A DNA stretch of 64,000 nt, taken from positions 560,798 to 624,797 of the forward strand of contig NZ_HF536772.1 in assembly GCF_000312665.1 (NCBI RefSeq). Reading direction: 5' to 3'. This stretch comes from Rhizobium mesoamericanum STM3625. GTDB lineage: Bacteria > Pseudomonadota > Alphaproteobacteria > Rhizobiales > Rhizobiaceae. The translations under genes and the position numbers were made by a program. The stretch's first letter is position 1. Each line of letters begins with the position of its first letter. This document shows positions 9,308 to 18,177 of this stretch, in pieces. The notes below the pieces were generated by a model. The model saw only the letters and a list, made by a program, of their open reading frames with translations, was not told the origin of the DNA and did not search any database.

Positions 9308-9478
9308 TCAGCTCGATACCTGCGGGGCGATAACCGTTCGCCACAGTTCCGTGTCGTTCCGATCCATCAACCTTACGGTCGGTTGCTGGGTCTGCCCGTC
9401 GATGTCGACGATCCCAAAGAACTGCATGCCGGCCGACGGTGGCAGCTTTTGCTGCGCCGACCCTATGGCGCCCGTCAT
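9308..9478 (-). CDS. Small protein resembling the C-terminal tail of PhoD-type phosphatases
   Basis: 56 aa from ATG 9478, which has GAGAGGA at ideal spacing; the frame is open back to the peptidase stop, so an ATG at 9502 is also possible. The middle, GMQFFGIVDIDGQTQQPTV then LMDRNDTELWRTVIAPQ, reads like the last beta-sandwich strands of alkaline phosphatase D (PhoD) proteins, from memory of that family and not a search. No phosphatase active site is present. It is either a remnant of a lost phoD-like gene or an independent small protein kept with a good ribosome site, 70 nt downstream of the M3 peptidase. Confidence 0.5.
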   Translation of the reverse strand: MTGAIGSAQQKLPPSAGMQFFGIVDIDGQTQQPTVRLMDRNDTELWRTVIAPQVSS

Positions 9479-9547
9479 GTCATCCTCTCTTGAAGATGGC
9501 ATGACGGTTGTTGCAAACTTCGACGACAGTTTTATTAAGCGATCGCC

Positions 9548-11635
9548 TCAAGCATCACTGCCGGACAGTTCCTCGAAGGTCGCAAGCCCCTTCTTCACCA
9601 GCATGGCATCCGGGCTCGGCAATTTGCCGCGAAAGGCCTTGTAGGCCTCCTCGGGATCAATCGCGCCGCCGACGGAATAGATGTTGTCCTTGAGCTTGAC
9701 GGCCATCTCGCGATTGAATGCGTCGCCGGTTTCCTCGAACGCGGCAAAGGCATCCGCATCGAGAACTTCGGACCACATGTAGGAATAGTAGCCGGCTGAA
9801 TAACCGCCGGAGAAGATGTGTTGGAAGTGCGGCGACGCATGACGCATGACAATCGACTTCGGCATGCCGAGCTCCGACAGCACCTCGGACTGCACTGCCA
9901 TTGGATCCTCGACCTTGTCGCGAGTGTGGAACGCCATGTCGACAAGCGCAGACGAGGTAAACTCGACCGTATTGAAGCCGGAATTGAACGTCCGCGCCGC
10001 CAGAACCTTGTCGAGCAAAGCCTGCGGCATCGGCTCGCCGGTTTCAAAGTGCACGGCATATTGCTTCAGGATCGCGGGCACTGTCAGCCAGTGTTCGTAA
10101 AGCTGTGACGGCAATTCCACGAAATCTCGCGAGACGCCCGTGCCCGAAACTGAGGGATAGGTAACATTAGATAGCATCCCATGGAGCGCATGGCCGAATT
10201 CGTGGAACAGCGTGCGTGCGTCGTCCAGCGACAGGAGCGCCGGCTTGCCTTCAGCAGGCTTCGCGAAATTGCAGACATTGTAGATGATCGGCAGTTCGCC
10301 GTGACGGCCGTTCTTCAACGGCAGCTTGTGCTGCGACTGAAACGAACTCATCCAGGCGCCGGAACGCTTCGAACCGCGGGCGAAATAGTCGCCAAGGAAG
10401 AGCGCCACCAGCCTATCTTCGCGATCGCGGATCTCGAAGACGCGCACATCGGGATGATAGGCCGGAACCCCCTTCTTCTCGACGGCGCGAATGCCGAACA
10501 ACCGGCCGGCAACATCGAAGCTGGCGTCGATGATCTTCTCAAGCTGCAGATAAGGCTTCAGCTCAGCCTCGGAGAAATTGAACCGCTGCGCCCGGATCTT
10601 TTCGGCATAGTGCCGCCAATCCCAGGGCATGACGTCGTGGTTCTTGCCTTCGGCGGCGATCAGCTTGGCAATGTCTGCTTCTTCCTCGCCTGCACGCTTG
10701 ACCGCCTTTGCCCAAACCTGCCGCAGCAAATGGTTCACGGCTTCGGGCGTCTTTGCCATCGTGTTGTCGAGTTTAAGTTCAGCAAAGTTGGCATAACCGA
10801 GCAGCTTTGCTACCTCGTTGCGGAGCGCGAGCGCATCACGGATGATGCCGCGATTATCGCTCGCGCCATCATTCTCGCCGCGCGCAACCCAGGCCTTGAA
10901 GGTCAGTTCCCTCAGGTCCCGCCGCTCCGAGAAGGTAAGAAACGGCTCGATGATCGAGCGTGAGAGGGTCACGGCAAACTTGCCTTCTTCCCCACGCTCT
11001 CGCGCAGCCGCCGCCATCGCATCCTTTAGGAAATCGGGAATGCCGTCGAGATCAGCGCCGTCGGAAAGGATCAGCGCCCAGTTTTTCTCGTCGGCGAGTA
11101 CGTTCTGACCGAACTGGGTGCCGAGACCGGCAAGCTTCTCGTTGATTCCCGCGAGCTTCTCCTGCTCCGTTTTCGGCAACTTCGCGCCCGATTTGACGAA
11201 GCCCTTCCAGTGGCGCTCCAAAACGCGCGTCTGCTCCAGGGTCAGCCCAAGGCTTTCGCGCGCTTCCCACAACGCATCGATACGGGCAAAGAGCGCCGCG
11301 TTCATGCCGATCTTGGAATAGTGTCGGGACATCTTTGGCGAGATGTCCCGTTCCAGCGCCTGGATCGTATCGTTGGTATGTGCACCCGCCCGGTTCCAGA
11401 AAAGGGCCGAAACGCGCGACAGCTCATCGCCCGCAATCTCGAGCGCAACGACGGTGTTCTCGAATGTCGGCACCTCGGGGTTACCCGCGATCGCGTCAAT
11501 CTCTCTCTCATGCGCTGAAAGCGCTGCATCGAAGGCAGGAGCAAAGTCGCTATCGTTGAGAGCATCGAAACGCGGCAGACCGTGGAGACCATTCCATTCG
11601 ATAAGTGCCGGGTTGATTTCTGGGGTGGAAGGCAT
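9548..11635 (-). CDS. M3-family zinc metallopeptidase (oligopeptidase A / Dcp type)
   Basis: 695 aa from ATG 11635, with AAAGGA upstream; the ATG at 11692 would add 19 atypical residues. The zinc motif FHEFGHALHG gives HEFGH at residues 478-482, with the third ligand Glu downstream in the SRDFVELPSQ helix (about 503-512), as in thimet-like M3 peptidases. Length and motif match PrlC/OpdA and Dcp, cytoplasmic enzymes that degrade short peptides including cleaved signal peptides. No signal peptide is seen. I cannot separate OpdA from Dcp specificity by eye. Confidence 0.93.
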   Translation of the reverse strand: MPSTPEINPALIEWNGLHGLPRFDALNDSDFAPAFDAALSAHEREIDAIAGNPEVPTFENTVVALEIAGDELSRVSALFWNRAGAHTNDTIQALERDISPKMSRHYSKIGMNAALFARIDALWEARESLGLTLEQTRVLERHWKGFVKSGAKLPKTEQEKLAGINEKLAGLGTQFGQNVLADEKNWALILSDGADLDGIPDFLKDAMAAAARERGEEGKFAVTLSRSIIEPFLTFSERRDLRELTFKAWVARGENDGASDNRGIIRDALALRNEVAKLLGYANFAELKLDNTMAKTPEAVNHLLRQVWAKAVKRAGEEEADIAKLIAAEGKNHDVMPWDWRHYAEKIRAQRFNFSEAELKPYLQLEKIIDASFDVAGRLFGIRAVEKKGVPAYHPDVRVFEIRDREDRLVALFLGDYFARGSKRSGAWMSSFQSQHKLPLKNGRHGELPIIYNVCNFAKPAEGKPALLSLDDARTLFHEFGHALHGMLSNVTYPSVSGTGVSRDFVELPSQLYEHWLTVPAILKQYAVHFETGEPMPQALLDKVLAARTFNSGFNTVEFTSSALVDMAFHTRDKVEDPMAVQSEVLSELGMPKSIVMRHASPHFQHIFSGGYSAGYYSYMWSEVLDADAFAAFEETGDAFNREMAVKLKDNIYSVGGAIDPEEAYKAFRGKLPSPDAMLVKKGLATFEELSGSDA

Positions 11636-11848
11636 GAGGGGATCCTTTGTGGCAGAAAGCTGAACAGGCAATATAGGGATGCGCATCCGCAATTGGTATT
11701 GCCGATCAGACGCTCATCTCCAGGCCAAACTGCGAAAAGTTCACGGCAAGAAATGATGCATAAGAATTAACTAATCGTTGACGATTGACGTAGGTTCGCC
11801 GCGCGCGGTAGCTTCAGGCCATCATCTTTTTGCAAGTGGATACGCGTC

Positions 11849-12274
11849 ATGGAAATCCTTTCTGTGCGGTCTTCGCCGAATTTTCTTTTCAGAAGAAACT
11901 CCGATAAATCTAACAATTACAACGAAGCGCAATTCGGCACGGCGACGAAATCCCCGACGGCATTCCACATCGATGAACCGAACGCTGATACGCCGGATTT
12001 TTCCGCCATCAGCGCCAGCGAACTGCGTCAATATGCAAGGCAGAGCCTCGATGCCGGTGCGATCGATCAGGATACGTTTGCCGCGATCTCCGAGCCGCTG
12101 CCGATGCGGACGATCGATCCGTCAGGCAACATTCTCGACCTATCAGATATTTCCGACGCGACAAGCTTCAATTTCCGGGATTACTACAAGGACCAGCTCC
12201 AGATCGCGACATCGATCGGCGACCCGCAAGCGGTGGCACGGCTCGATTCCGTTGTCAGCTTCCTCAACGTCTGA
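11849..12274 (+). CDS. Hypothetical protein, possibly restricted to rhizobia
   Basis: 141 aa, acidic, without membrane helices or a clear signal peptide. I do not recognise a family. The N-terminal third is polar and Asn/Ser-rich; residues about 48-80 (DFSAISASELRQYARQSLDAG) look helical; the rest carries a regular pattern of Asp, Ile and Leu (LPMRTIDPSGNILDLSDIS). Codon use, with high GC at third positions from about residue 40 on, supports coding, and it is the longest clean frame in the gap. It ends 2 nt from the convergent lysE-like gene. Its upstream region contains TTGACG repeats that could be promoter elements. Confidence 0.6.
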   Translation: MEILSVRSSPNFLFRRNSDKSNNYNEAQFGTATKSPTAFHIDEPNADTPDFSAISASELRQYARQSLDAGAIDQDTFAAISEPLPMRTIDPSGNILDLSDISDATSFNFRDYYKDQLQIATSIGDPQAVARLDSVVSFLNV

Positions 12275-12276
12275 TC

Positions 12277-12918
12277 TCAGGCTTTCCGCCATCCGAGCAG
12301 GCCGGGCGTCGCATGCCAGAGCGCCTGAGCTGCAAAGCCCATGAAGAGAACACCGGAGCAGCGCACGATTAGCCGTTCGTGCGAACGATAGAAACGCCGG
12401 ACCGTTCCCGCGCCAATGATCGTGATCAGGATCGTGTCCGCCACGATAAAGCCCAAAAACGAAACTGCCAGCAGGACCGGCAGCGCGTGAAACTGCAATG
12501 CGCTCGCCGAACCCGCAACAAGCGCCGTGAACGTCGCAAGCGCGACTGGATATCCCTTCGGGTTGGTGACGCCGAAGATCAGACCGCGGCGGAACGGTCG
12601 CTCCACCACCATCAGGGCCTGCCCCTCACTCTTCGGCTTTGCCCGCACGGCATTCCAACCGATCCAGGCAAGGTAGAAACCACAGAGAAGGCCAAGCGCG
12701 TCGAAGACAAAGGTGCCGATCGTCTTCGCACCGATGATCGCGATCAACGCCAGCGATGCCCAGAGCAGATCGCCGACCAGATGGCCGCTGACGAACATTG
12801 CACCGGCACGGCGGCCCTGCCCCGCGCCGATGCCAAGCAAAGCGAGAAAGGCAGGCCCTGGAATGAGCACGTAGAGAAGGGCTGCCAGAAAGGCGCCCGC
12901 GAGCAAGGGTTGCGTCAT
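12277..12918 (-). CDS. LysE/RhtB-family exporter
   Basis: 213 aa from ATG 12918, with GGAG 8 nt upstream; the longer frame to 13146 carries a non-homologous extension. The start MTQPLLAGAFLAALLYVLIPGPAFLALLG has the GP[GA]P-like helix 1 signature of the LysE superfamily, and six hydrophobic helices can be counted. NPKGYPVAL (about residue 126) is the conserved NPK motif. These inner-membrane proteins export amino acids or homoserine-like compounds; the substrate is unknown. It is transcribed divergently from the Bcr/CflA-type MFS gene. Confidence 0.88.
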   Translation of the reverse strand: MTQPLLAGAFLAALLYVLIPGPAFLALLGIGAGQGRRAGAMFVSGHLVGDLLWASLALIAIIGAKTIGTFVFDALGLLCGFYLAWIGWNAVRAKPKSEGQALMVVERPFRRGLIFGVTNPKGYPVALATFTALVAGSASALQFHALPVLLAVSFLGFIVADTILITIIGAGTVRRFYRSHERLIVRCSGVLFMGFAAQALWHATPGLLGWRKA

Positions 12919-13060
12919 CGACAAACTCCGAAAAGGACAGCCGCAGCTTATGCGCCACTCAAAGGGCGTCAAGCTATCATGGCGATCCATCAGATTTTTG
13001 AATTGCCGTATCACGCGGCTTCCGACAGAAGGGAACTGGCCGCCCTTGCGCGGGTCGCGC

Positions 13061-14305
13061 ATGTCAACAAACACCGAGTACCCTATGCCCCCATTCCGGA
13101 TGAGCGAACGGCGAACGAGCATGCTCGGAGCGCTTCTTGCAACCATCGGCCCGATCTCGATGTCGATTTACACGCCGGCAATGCCGGAGCTCGTCCATGC
13201 GTTTCAGACGTCGGATTCCGCGATCAAGATGACGCTCTCCGTCTATTTCGCAGGCTTCTCGGTTGCGCAACTGCTTGCCGGTCCGCTCTCGGATGCCTTC
13301 GGCCGCCGTGCGGCGACTCTTCTCTTTATCGGCATCTATGTGGTCGGCAGCCTGCTCGCCGCCTTTGCGCCCGACATTGAATGGCTGCTTGTCGGCCGGT
13401 TGATCCAGGGGACTGGCGCCTCCATCGGGATTACGGTGGCGCGGGCTATCGTGCGTGACCAGTTCACCGGGACGGAAGCCTCCCGCATCATGAACCTCAT
13501 CGGCATCATGATCGCGATCGGACCGGCTGCTGCACCAACGATCGGCGGATTGGCGCTGGCGGCCCTCGGCTGGCAGTCGGTCTTCTTCCTTCTGATCGGC
13601 TTCGGACTGCTGATCTGTTTTGGGGTGATCGTCTTTATGCGCGAAACCACCGTGCCGGACCCGCGCCGCGCGCTCCCGGTTCCGCTGCTTTGCGCCTATC
13701 TGGAGCTTGCGCGCGAAAGCCGTTTCGTCTCCGCCTCGCTTGTTCTCGGCGGCTCGATCGGCGCCCTTTATGCACAGGCGACACTTCTTCCCTTCATCCT
13801 CATCAAGGTCGTCGGTCTTTCACCGACCGCCTTCGGCTTGGGCATGTTGATGCAATCGGGTTCCTACTTCCTCGGCTCGGTCTGTTTACGCTATGCGGCG
13901 CCGCGCCTGGGCGGCGACGGCTCCGTGCGCGTCGGACTTAGCCTGCTCGGGCTTGCCGGTACCATGATCGCGCTGTCCGTCCACTTCGTCACGCCCTCCT
14001 ATCTTTCGATCATGGGGCCCATCGCGTTCCTGGCCTTCGGATTGGCATTCCTCACCCCGCACATGACGACATCGGGCCTTTACCCCTTCCCGCATATCGC
14101 CGGCTCGGCATCCGCGATGATGGGCTTTATTCAGATGGGTGGCGGATTTGCAGGCGGCGTTGCGGGTTCGCTGGTCGGCATGCCGCTGCTTGCCTTCGGA
14201 ACCGTAATCCCCGCCATGGCGCTGATTTCGATCGTAAGCTACGTCTGGTTCGTGCGCGCCTCGCGACGCGCCGCAGAGCTCTCAAACGCCAGAACACGCG
14301 AATGA
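13061..14305 (+). CDS. Bcr/CflA-type MFS multidrug transporter
   Basis: 414 aa from ATG 13061; other in-frame starts at 12950, 13085 and 13100 cannot be excluded because no strong ribosome site marks any of them. Twelve membrane helices are apparent. LSDAFGRRAATL is MFS motif A and LIQGTGASIGITVARAIVRD is the motif C-like region typical of the drug:H+ antiporter-1 group that includes Bcr and CflA. It probably exports small hydrophobic drugs or sulfonamide/bicyclomycin-type compounds; this is inferred from family. It ends at a bidirectional terminator shared with argG. Confidence 0.85.
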   Translation: MSTNTEYPMPPFRMSERRTSMLGALLATIGPISMSIYTPAMPELVHAFQTSDSAIKMTLSVYFAGFSVAQLLAGPLSDAFGRRAATLLFIGIYVVGSLLAAFAPDIEWLLVGRLIQGTGASIGITVARAIVRDQFTGTEASRIMNLIGIMIAIGPAAAPTIGGLALAALGWQSVFFLLIGFGLLICFGVIVFMRETTVPDPRRALPVPLLCAYLELARESRFVSASLVLGGSIGALYAQATLLPFILIKVVGLSPTAFGLGMLMQSGSYFLGSVCLRYAAPRLGGDGSVRVGLSLLGLAGTMIALSVHFVTPSYLSIMGPIAFLAFGLAFLTPHMTTSGLYPFPHIAGSASAMMGFIQMGGGFAGGVAGSLVGMPLLAFGTVIPAMALISIVSYVWFVRASRRAAELSNARTRE

Positions 14306-14336
14306 AAAAGGCCCACACGAGGCGGGCCTTTAATCT
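14303..14336. terminator. Bidirectional intrinsic terminator between MFS gene and argG
   Basis: Arms AAAGGCCC (14307-14314) and GGGCCTTT (14324-14331) form an 8-bp stem with a 9-nt loop. The reverse strand has five T directly after the stem, so it terminates argG well; the forward strand has a shorter T run and would serve the MFS gene. Confidence 0.85.
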
Positions 14337-14353
14337 CTTGCAGCTGCTCTCGA

Positions 14354-15577
14354 TTACTTCGAGAGGTTGCGCTTGGCGAGGGTGCGCAAACGTAGCGCGT
14401 TGAGCTTGATGAAACCAGCGGCATCCTTCTGGTCGTAGGCGCCTTGGTCATCTTCAAAGGTAACCAGCTTGTCGGAGTAGAGCGACTTGGAGCTCTCACG
14501 GCCGATTACCGTGACATTACCCTTGTAGAGCTTCAGCGTCACTTCGCCTTCGACATGCTCCTGGCTCTTGTCGATCAGCGCCTGCAGCATTTCGCGTTCC
14601 GGCGAGAACCAGAAGCCGTAGTAGATCAGCTCCGCGTAGCGCGGCATCAGCTCATCCTTGAGGTGCGCGGCGCCGCGGTCGAGCGTGATGGATTCGATGG
14701 CGCGATGCGCGGCAAGTAGGATCGTGCCGCCGGGCGTCTCGTAGACACCACGGGACTTCATGCCAACGAATCGGTTTTCCACGAGGTCCAGGCGACCGAT
14801 GCCGTTGTCACGGCCGTAATTGTTGAGCGTCGCGAGCAACGTCGCCGGACTCATCCGTACGCCGTTGATCGAAACAGCATCACCATTCTCGAAGCCGACC
14901 TTGATCGTCGTTGCCTTGTCAGGCGCGGCTTCCGGAGAAATCGTGCGCATATGAACGTATTCGGGTGCTTCCTGTGCCGGATCTTCGAGAACCTTGCCCT
15001 CGGACGACGAGTGCAGCAGGTTGGCGTCGACGGAGAACGGTGCCTCGCCCTTCTTGTCCTTGGCGACCGGGATCTGGTGCTTCTCGGCGAATTCCAGCAG
15101 ATCGGTACGGCTCTTGAACGACCAGTCACGCCACGGCGCGATGATCTTGATATCGGGGTTCAGTGCATAGGCGGAAAGCTCAAAACGAACCTGGTCGTTG
15201 CCCTTGCCGGTGGCGCCATGGGCGATTGCATCGGCACCGGTCTTGCGGGCGATATCGATCAGGTGCTTGGAGATCAGCGGACGCGCGATCGAGGTGCCGA
15301 GCAGATAGACTCCCTCATAGACCGCATTGGCGCGGAACATCGGGAACACGAAATCCTTGACGAACTCTTCCCGGACATCCTCGATGTAGATCTCCTTGAT
15401 GCCGAGCATTTCGGCCTTCTTGCGTGCCGGCTCCAGCTCTTCGCCCTGGCCGAGGTCGGCGGTGAAGGTCACGACTTCTGCGCCGAGTTCGGTCTGCAGC
15501 CACTTCAGGATGATCGAGGTGTCGAGACCGCCGGAATAGGCGAGGACGACTTTCTTTACGTCTTTGTGCGATGCCAT
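14354..15577 (-). CDS. argG: Argininosuccinate synthase
   Basis: 407 aa from ATG 15577; the much longer frame upstream is not homologous. The PP-loop motif AYSGGLDTS (residues 13-21) binds ATP, and [20 protein letters not shown] is the conserved aspartate/citrulline region. Reaction: citrulline + aspartate + ATP to argininosuccinate + AMP + PPi, the penultimate step of arginine synthesis in the cytoplasm. The length is exactly that of alphaproteobacterial ArgG. GGACCT lies upstream of the start. No other arg genes are adjacent. Confidence 0.97.
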   Translation of the reverse strand: MASHKDVKKVVLAYSGGLDTSIILKWLQTELGAEVVTFTADLGQGEELEPARKKAEMLGIKEIYIEDVREEFVKDFVFPMFRANAVYEGVYLLGTSIARPLISKHLIDIARKTGADAIAHGATGKGNDQVRFELSAYALNPDIKIIAPWRDWSFKSRTDLLEFAEKHQIPVAKDKKGEAPFSVDANLLHSSSEGKVLEDPAQEAPEYVHMRTISPEAAPDKATTIKVGFENGDAVSINGVRMSPATLLATLNNYGRDNGIGRLDLVENRFVGMKSRGVYETPGGTILLAAHRAIESITLDRGAAHLKDELMPRYAELIYYGFWFSPEREMLQALIDKSQEHVEGEVTLKLYKGNVTVIGRESSKSLYSDKLVTFEDDQGAYDQKDAAGFIKLNALRLRTLAKRNLSK

Positions 15578-15763
15578 GATGATGAGGTCCGTTGCAAAAG
15601 GGCAGCGGCAAACCCGCCAAGCCCGGTATGGCTGGGCACTTTTAGCGAGATCGACGCAGGACGCAAGGGGAACGGCAACCACAGGCGGCTCGGATATTGA
15701 TTGACAGGTTGAAAGCGCAACCCATATCTGCCAGCGTCGTGACAATGCTGAGGAGAGCCGGCC

Positions 15764-16618
15764 GTGACAAGAATCCAAGACATCATCAGGAAATCCAATG
15801 TTGCCGTCGTCACCGGCGGTGCTTCCGGCATCGGACTTGCCGCAGCAAAGCACTTTGCGCGGGCGGGCATGAGCGTCGCCATTGCCGATCTGGGGGGCGA
15901 CCGGCTGGCAGAAGCCGCAAAGGAACTGAAATCCATCTCCGGAGAGGAGCACGTCCTTGCCGTCGAAACCGACGTGGCGCAGAAGGACTCTCTGGAGGCC
16001 CTTGAACGCACCGTGATCCAGCGCTTCGGCCGCGTGCATATTCTCATGAACAACGCCGGCATCGGCCCCGAGACGTCAATCTTCAGTGCCCAGGCCGATT
16101 GGGATAGCATCTTCGGCGTCAACCTGCTTGGCGTCATCAACGGAACGCGAACCTTCGGCCAGCACATGCTCGCGCACGGTGAACCGGGCCTGATCATCAA
16201 CACCGGCTCCAAGCAGGGCATCACCACGCCGCCCGGCAATCCGGCCTATAACGTGTCAAAGGCCGGCGTGAAGGTGTTCACCGAAGCCCTTGAGCATGAG
16301 TTGCGCAACACCGAAGGCTCGAAGATCTCAGCCCACCTCTTGATCCCCGGCTTCGTTTTTACCGGCCTTACCAAGGGCGATCGCGCCGAAAAGCCGACCG
16401 CCGCATGGACTCCGGAACAGACGGTCGATTTCATGATCGAGAGCCTGGAACGTGGCGACTTTTACATCCTGTGCCCCGACAATGACGTTGCGCGACCGGT
16501 GGACGAACGCCGCATGGCCTGGGCGATGGGTGACATCATCGAGAACCGTCCGCCGCTGTCGCGCTGGCACAAGGATTATGCCGACAAGTTCAAGGCCTAT
16601 CTTGAGCGGAAGGAATAG
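15764..16618 (+). CDS. Short-chain dehydrogenase/reductase (SDR)
   Basis: 284 aa with a GTG start at 15764 preceded by AGGAGAG. Rossmann motif TGGASGIG (residues 17-24), NNAG (97-100), and catalytic Ser149, Tyr162 and Lys166 (YNVSK) are all present, so it is an intact classical SDR using NAD(P)(H). The substrate is unknown. An ending rich in charged residues and a length of 284 are slightly longer than the 250-aa norm. A long inverted repeat follows the stop before the next gene on the same strand. Confidence 0.88.
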   Translation: MTRIQDIIRKSNVAVVTGGASGIGLAAAKHFARAGMSVAIADLGGDRLAEAAKELKSISGEEHVLAVETDVAQKDSLEALERTVIQRFGRVHILMNNAGIGPETSIFSAQADWDSIFGVNLLGVINGTRTFGQHMLAHGEPGLIINTGSKQGITTPPGNPAYNVSKAGVKVFTEALEHELRNTEGSKISAHLLIPGFVFTGLTKGDRAEKPTAAWTPEQTVDFMIESLERGDFYILCPDNDVARPVDERRMAWAMGDIIENRPPLSRWHKDYADKFKAYLERKE

Positions 16619-16648
16619 GTCGCATTAGAAGGTTTGATTAGACATTTT

Positions 16649-16692
16649 CTGAAAGCCGGATAAAAAGCAAACCGACGTTTTCCGGCTTTCAG
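16649..16692. repeat. 12-bp perfect inverted repeat between the SDR and LysE genes
   Basis: CTGAAAGCCGGA (16649-16660) is repeated inverted at 16681-16692 as TCCGGCTTTCAG, with a 20-nt spacer holding AAAA and TTTT runs. It lies 30 nt after the SDR stop and ends 8 nt before the LysE start codon. It could terminate the SDR transcript (no T run follows), fold over the LysE ribosome site, or be an operator. Confidence 0.75.
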
Positions 16693-16700
16693 AGTGTAAC

Positions 16701-17342
16701 ATGGACTTCCTTCCGAGCTTTGCAACGCTTCTCGCCTTCGCTGCCGCGACTCTTCTGCTTGCGGCAACGCCGGGCCCGGACATGACGCTGTCTATCAGCC
16801 GTGCGCTGGCGCAGGGCAAGAAGGCGGCCCTCTTCGTCGTCCTCGGCACCAGCCTCGGTATCGTTGTCCACACCATGCTCGTTGCTTTTGGCGTTTCGGC
16901 GCTGATCACCGCATCGCCCACTGCCTTCCTGATCCTGAAGACGGGCGGCGCCGCCTACCTGCTCTGGCTAGCCGTCCAGGCGATCCGGTATGGCTCGAAG
17001 TTTTCGGTCAACAAGGTGGAAGCCGTAAAGGGTACACCGCTTGCCAACATCTCCTCGGGCTTCTGGGTCAACCTTCTGAACCCGAAGGTCATCATCTTCT
17101 TCATGACCTTCCTGCCGCAGTTCGTCAGCGCCGGTGACCCCACGGTGACGCAGAAGCTGCTGTTTCTTGGGTTCTGCTTTATCTTAATCGGCATGCCTGT
17201 GAACGCTGCTGTGGTCTTTGCGGCCGACTGGCTGGCCAGCTGGCTGCAGAACAACAAGAAGGTCTTGCGCGGCATGGATTTTACCTTCGCAGGCGTCTTC
17301 TCGGTGTTCGCGGCAAAAATTCTGTTGACGCAGGCGCGTTAA
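16701..17342 (+). CDS. LysE/RhtB-family exporter (second copy)
   Basis: 213 aa, six hydrophobic helices. ATPGPDMTLSISRALAQGKK (residues about 23-42) is the LysE/RhtB helix-1 signature and NLLNPKVIIFFMTFLPQF (about 120-137) contains the NPK motif, closer to RhtB/RhtC-type consensus than the paralogue at 12.3-12.9 kb. Probable efflux of amino acids such as homoserine, threonine or leucine; the substrate is not deducible. The end of the gene is followed by a hairpin at 17351-17370, and the next genes are convergent. Confidence 0.9.
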   Translation: MDFLPSFATLLAFAAATLLLAATPGPDMTLSISRALAQGKKAALFVVLGTSLGIVVHTMLVAFGVSALITASPTAFLILKTGGAAYLLWLAVQAIRYGSKFSVNKVEAVKGTPLANISSGFWVNLLNPKVIIFFMTFLPQFVSAGDPTVTQKLLFLGFCFILIGMPVNAAVVFAADWLASWLQNNKKVLRGMDFTFAGVFSVFAAKILLTQAR

Positions 17343-17350
17343 GCGACCCG

Positions 17351-17370
17351 CGGGAAGCTCAGGCTTCCCG
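17351..17370. terminator. Hairpin between convergent LysE and ABC operons
   Basis: Perfect 8-bp stem CGGGAAGC/GCTTCCCG with loop TCAG, located 9 nt past the LysE stop and 13 nt past the ABC ATPase stop. No T run follows on either strand, so termination strength is uncertain. Confidence 0.55.
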
Positions 17371-17382
17371 GAATGCCTATCC

Positions 17383-18177
17383 TCAGCCGATCAGAAGCGC
17401 ATCGTCGTCCAGCGTCTGGCCGCGCATCTTGCGGAACATCGCGATCAGGTCTTCGACCTGCAACGTTTTGCGGCTGTCGCCGCTAACGTCGAGAACGATC
17501 TCGCCGCCGTGCAGCATAATGGTGCGGTGGCCGTAATCGAGCGCCTGCCGCATGGAGTGCGTCACCATCAACGTCGTCAGCTTGCGCTCGGAAACAATCT
17601 TCTGCGTAAGGCCCATGACGAACTCGGCCATCCCGGGGTCGAGCGCCGCGGTATGCTCGTCGAGCAGTAGCACTTCGGAACCAGCGAGTGTCGCCATGAC
17701 GAGGGAAACCGCCTGACGCTGACCGCCGGACAGCAGGTCCATGCGGTCCCGCATCCGGTTCTCGAGGCCAAGATTGAGTTCGGCGATCCGCTCGCGAAAA
17801 TGCTCGCGCCGCTTCGGACCGAGCGCCGAGACAAGCGCCCGCTTTTCCCCGCGGCGCGCGGCAAGGGCAAGATTCTCCTCGATCGAGAGCGAGCCGCAGC
17901 TTCCCGTAAGCGGATCCTGGAAGACACGGGCAACAAGCCCGGCGCGAGCGGCGGTCGACTTTCGCGTAACATCGGCATGGCCGATCAGAACCTGGCCTTC
18001 GCTGGCAAGCACATCTCCGGCAAGAACGCCAAGCAGCGTCGACTTGCCCGCGCCGTTCGAGCCAATGACAGTGACGAACGAGCCTTCCTCAATCGTCAGG
18101 GTGACACCGTTCAACGCCTGTTTCTGCAGCGGCGTACCCTTGCCGAAGATGACCTTGATATCCTTGAGCGTGATCAC
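17383..18177 (-). CDS. ABC transporter ATP-binding protein (ABC_sub_bind-type system)
   Basis: 264 aa with a GTG start at 18177 that overlaps the permease stop by GTGA. Walker A GSNGAGKST (39-47), signature LSGGQ (149-153) and Walker B LLLDE (170-174) are intact; an unusual His follows the Walker B Glu (DEHTAALD), as in this ATPase group. It powers the permease and binding protein encoded upstream. Such three-gene systems (COG1101/COG4120/COG2984) import unknown small ligands; tryptophan or tyrosine has been suggested in Gram-positive members. Confidence 0.9.
   Translation of the reverse strand: MITLKDIKVIFGKGTPLQKQALNGVTLTIEEGSFVTVIGSNGAGKSTLLGVLAGDVLASEGQVLIGHADVTRKSTAARAGLVARVFQDPLTGSCGSLSIEENLALAARRGEKRALVSALGPKRREHFRERIAELNLGLENRMRDRMDLLSGGQRQAVSLVMATLAGSEVLLLDEHTAALDPGMAEFVMGLTQKIVSERKLTTLMVTHSMRQALDYGHRTIMLHGGEIVLDVSGDSRKTLQVEDLIAMFRKMRGQTLDDDALLIG

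Noticed and set aside
11778..12344. 188-aa frame overlapping the orphan gene in another frame
   Set aside because: Arg/Ser/Pro-rich with out-of-frame composition; the 11849-12274 frame has better codon use.
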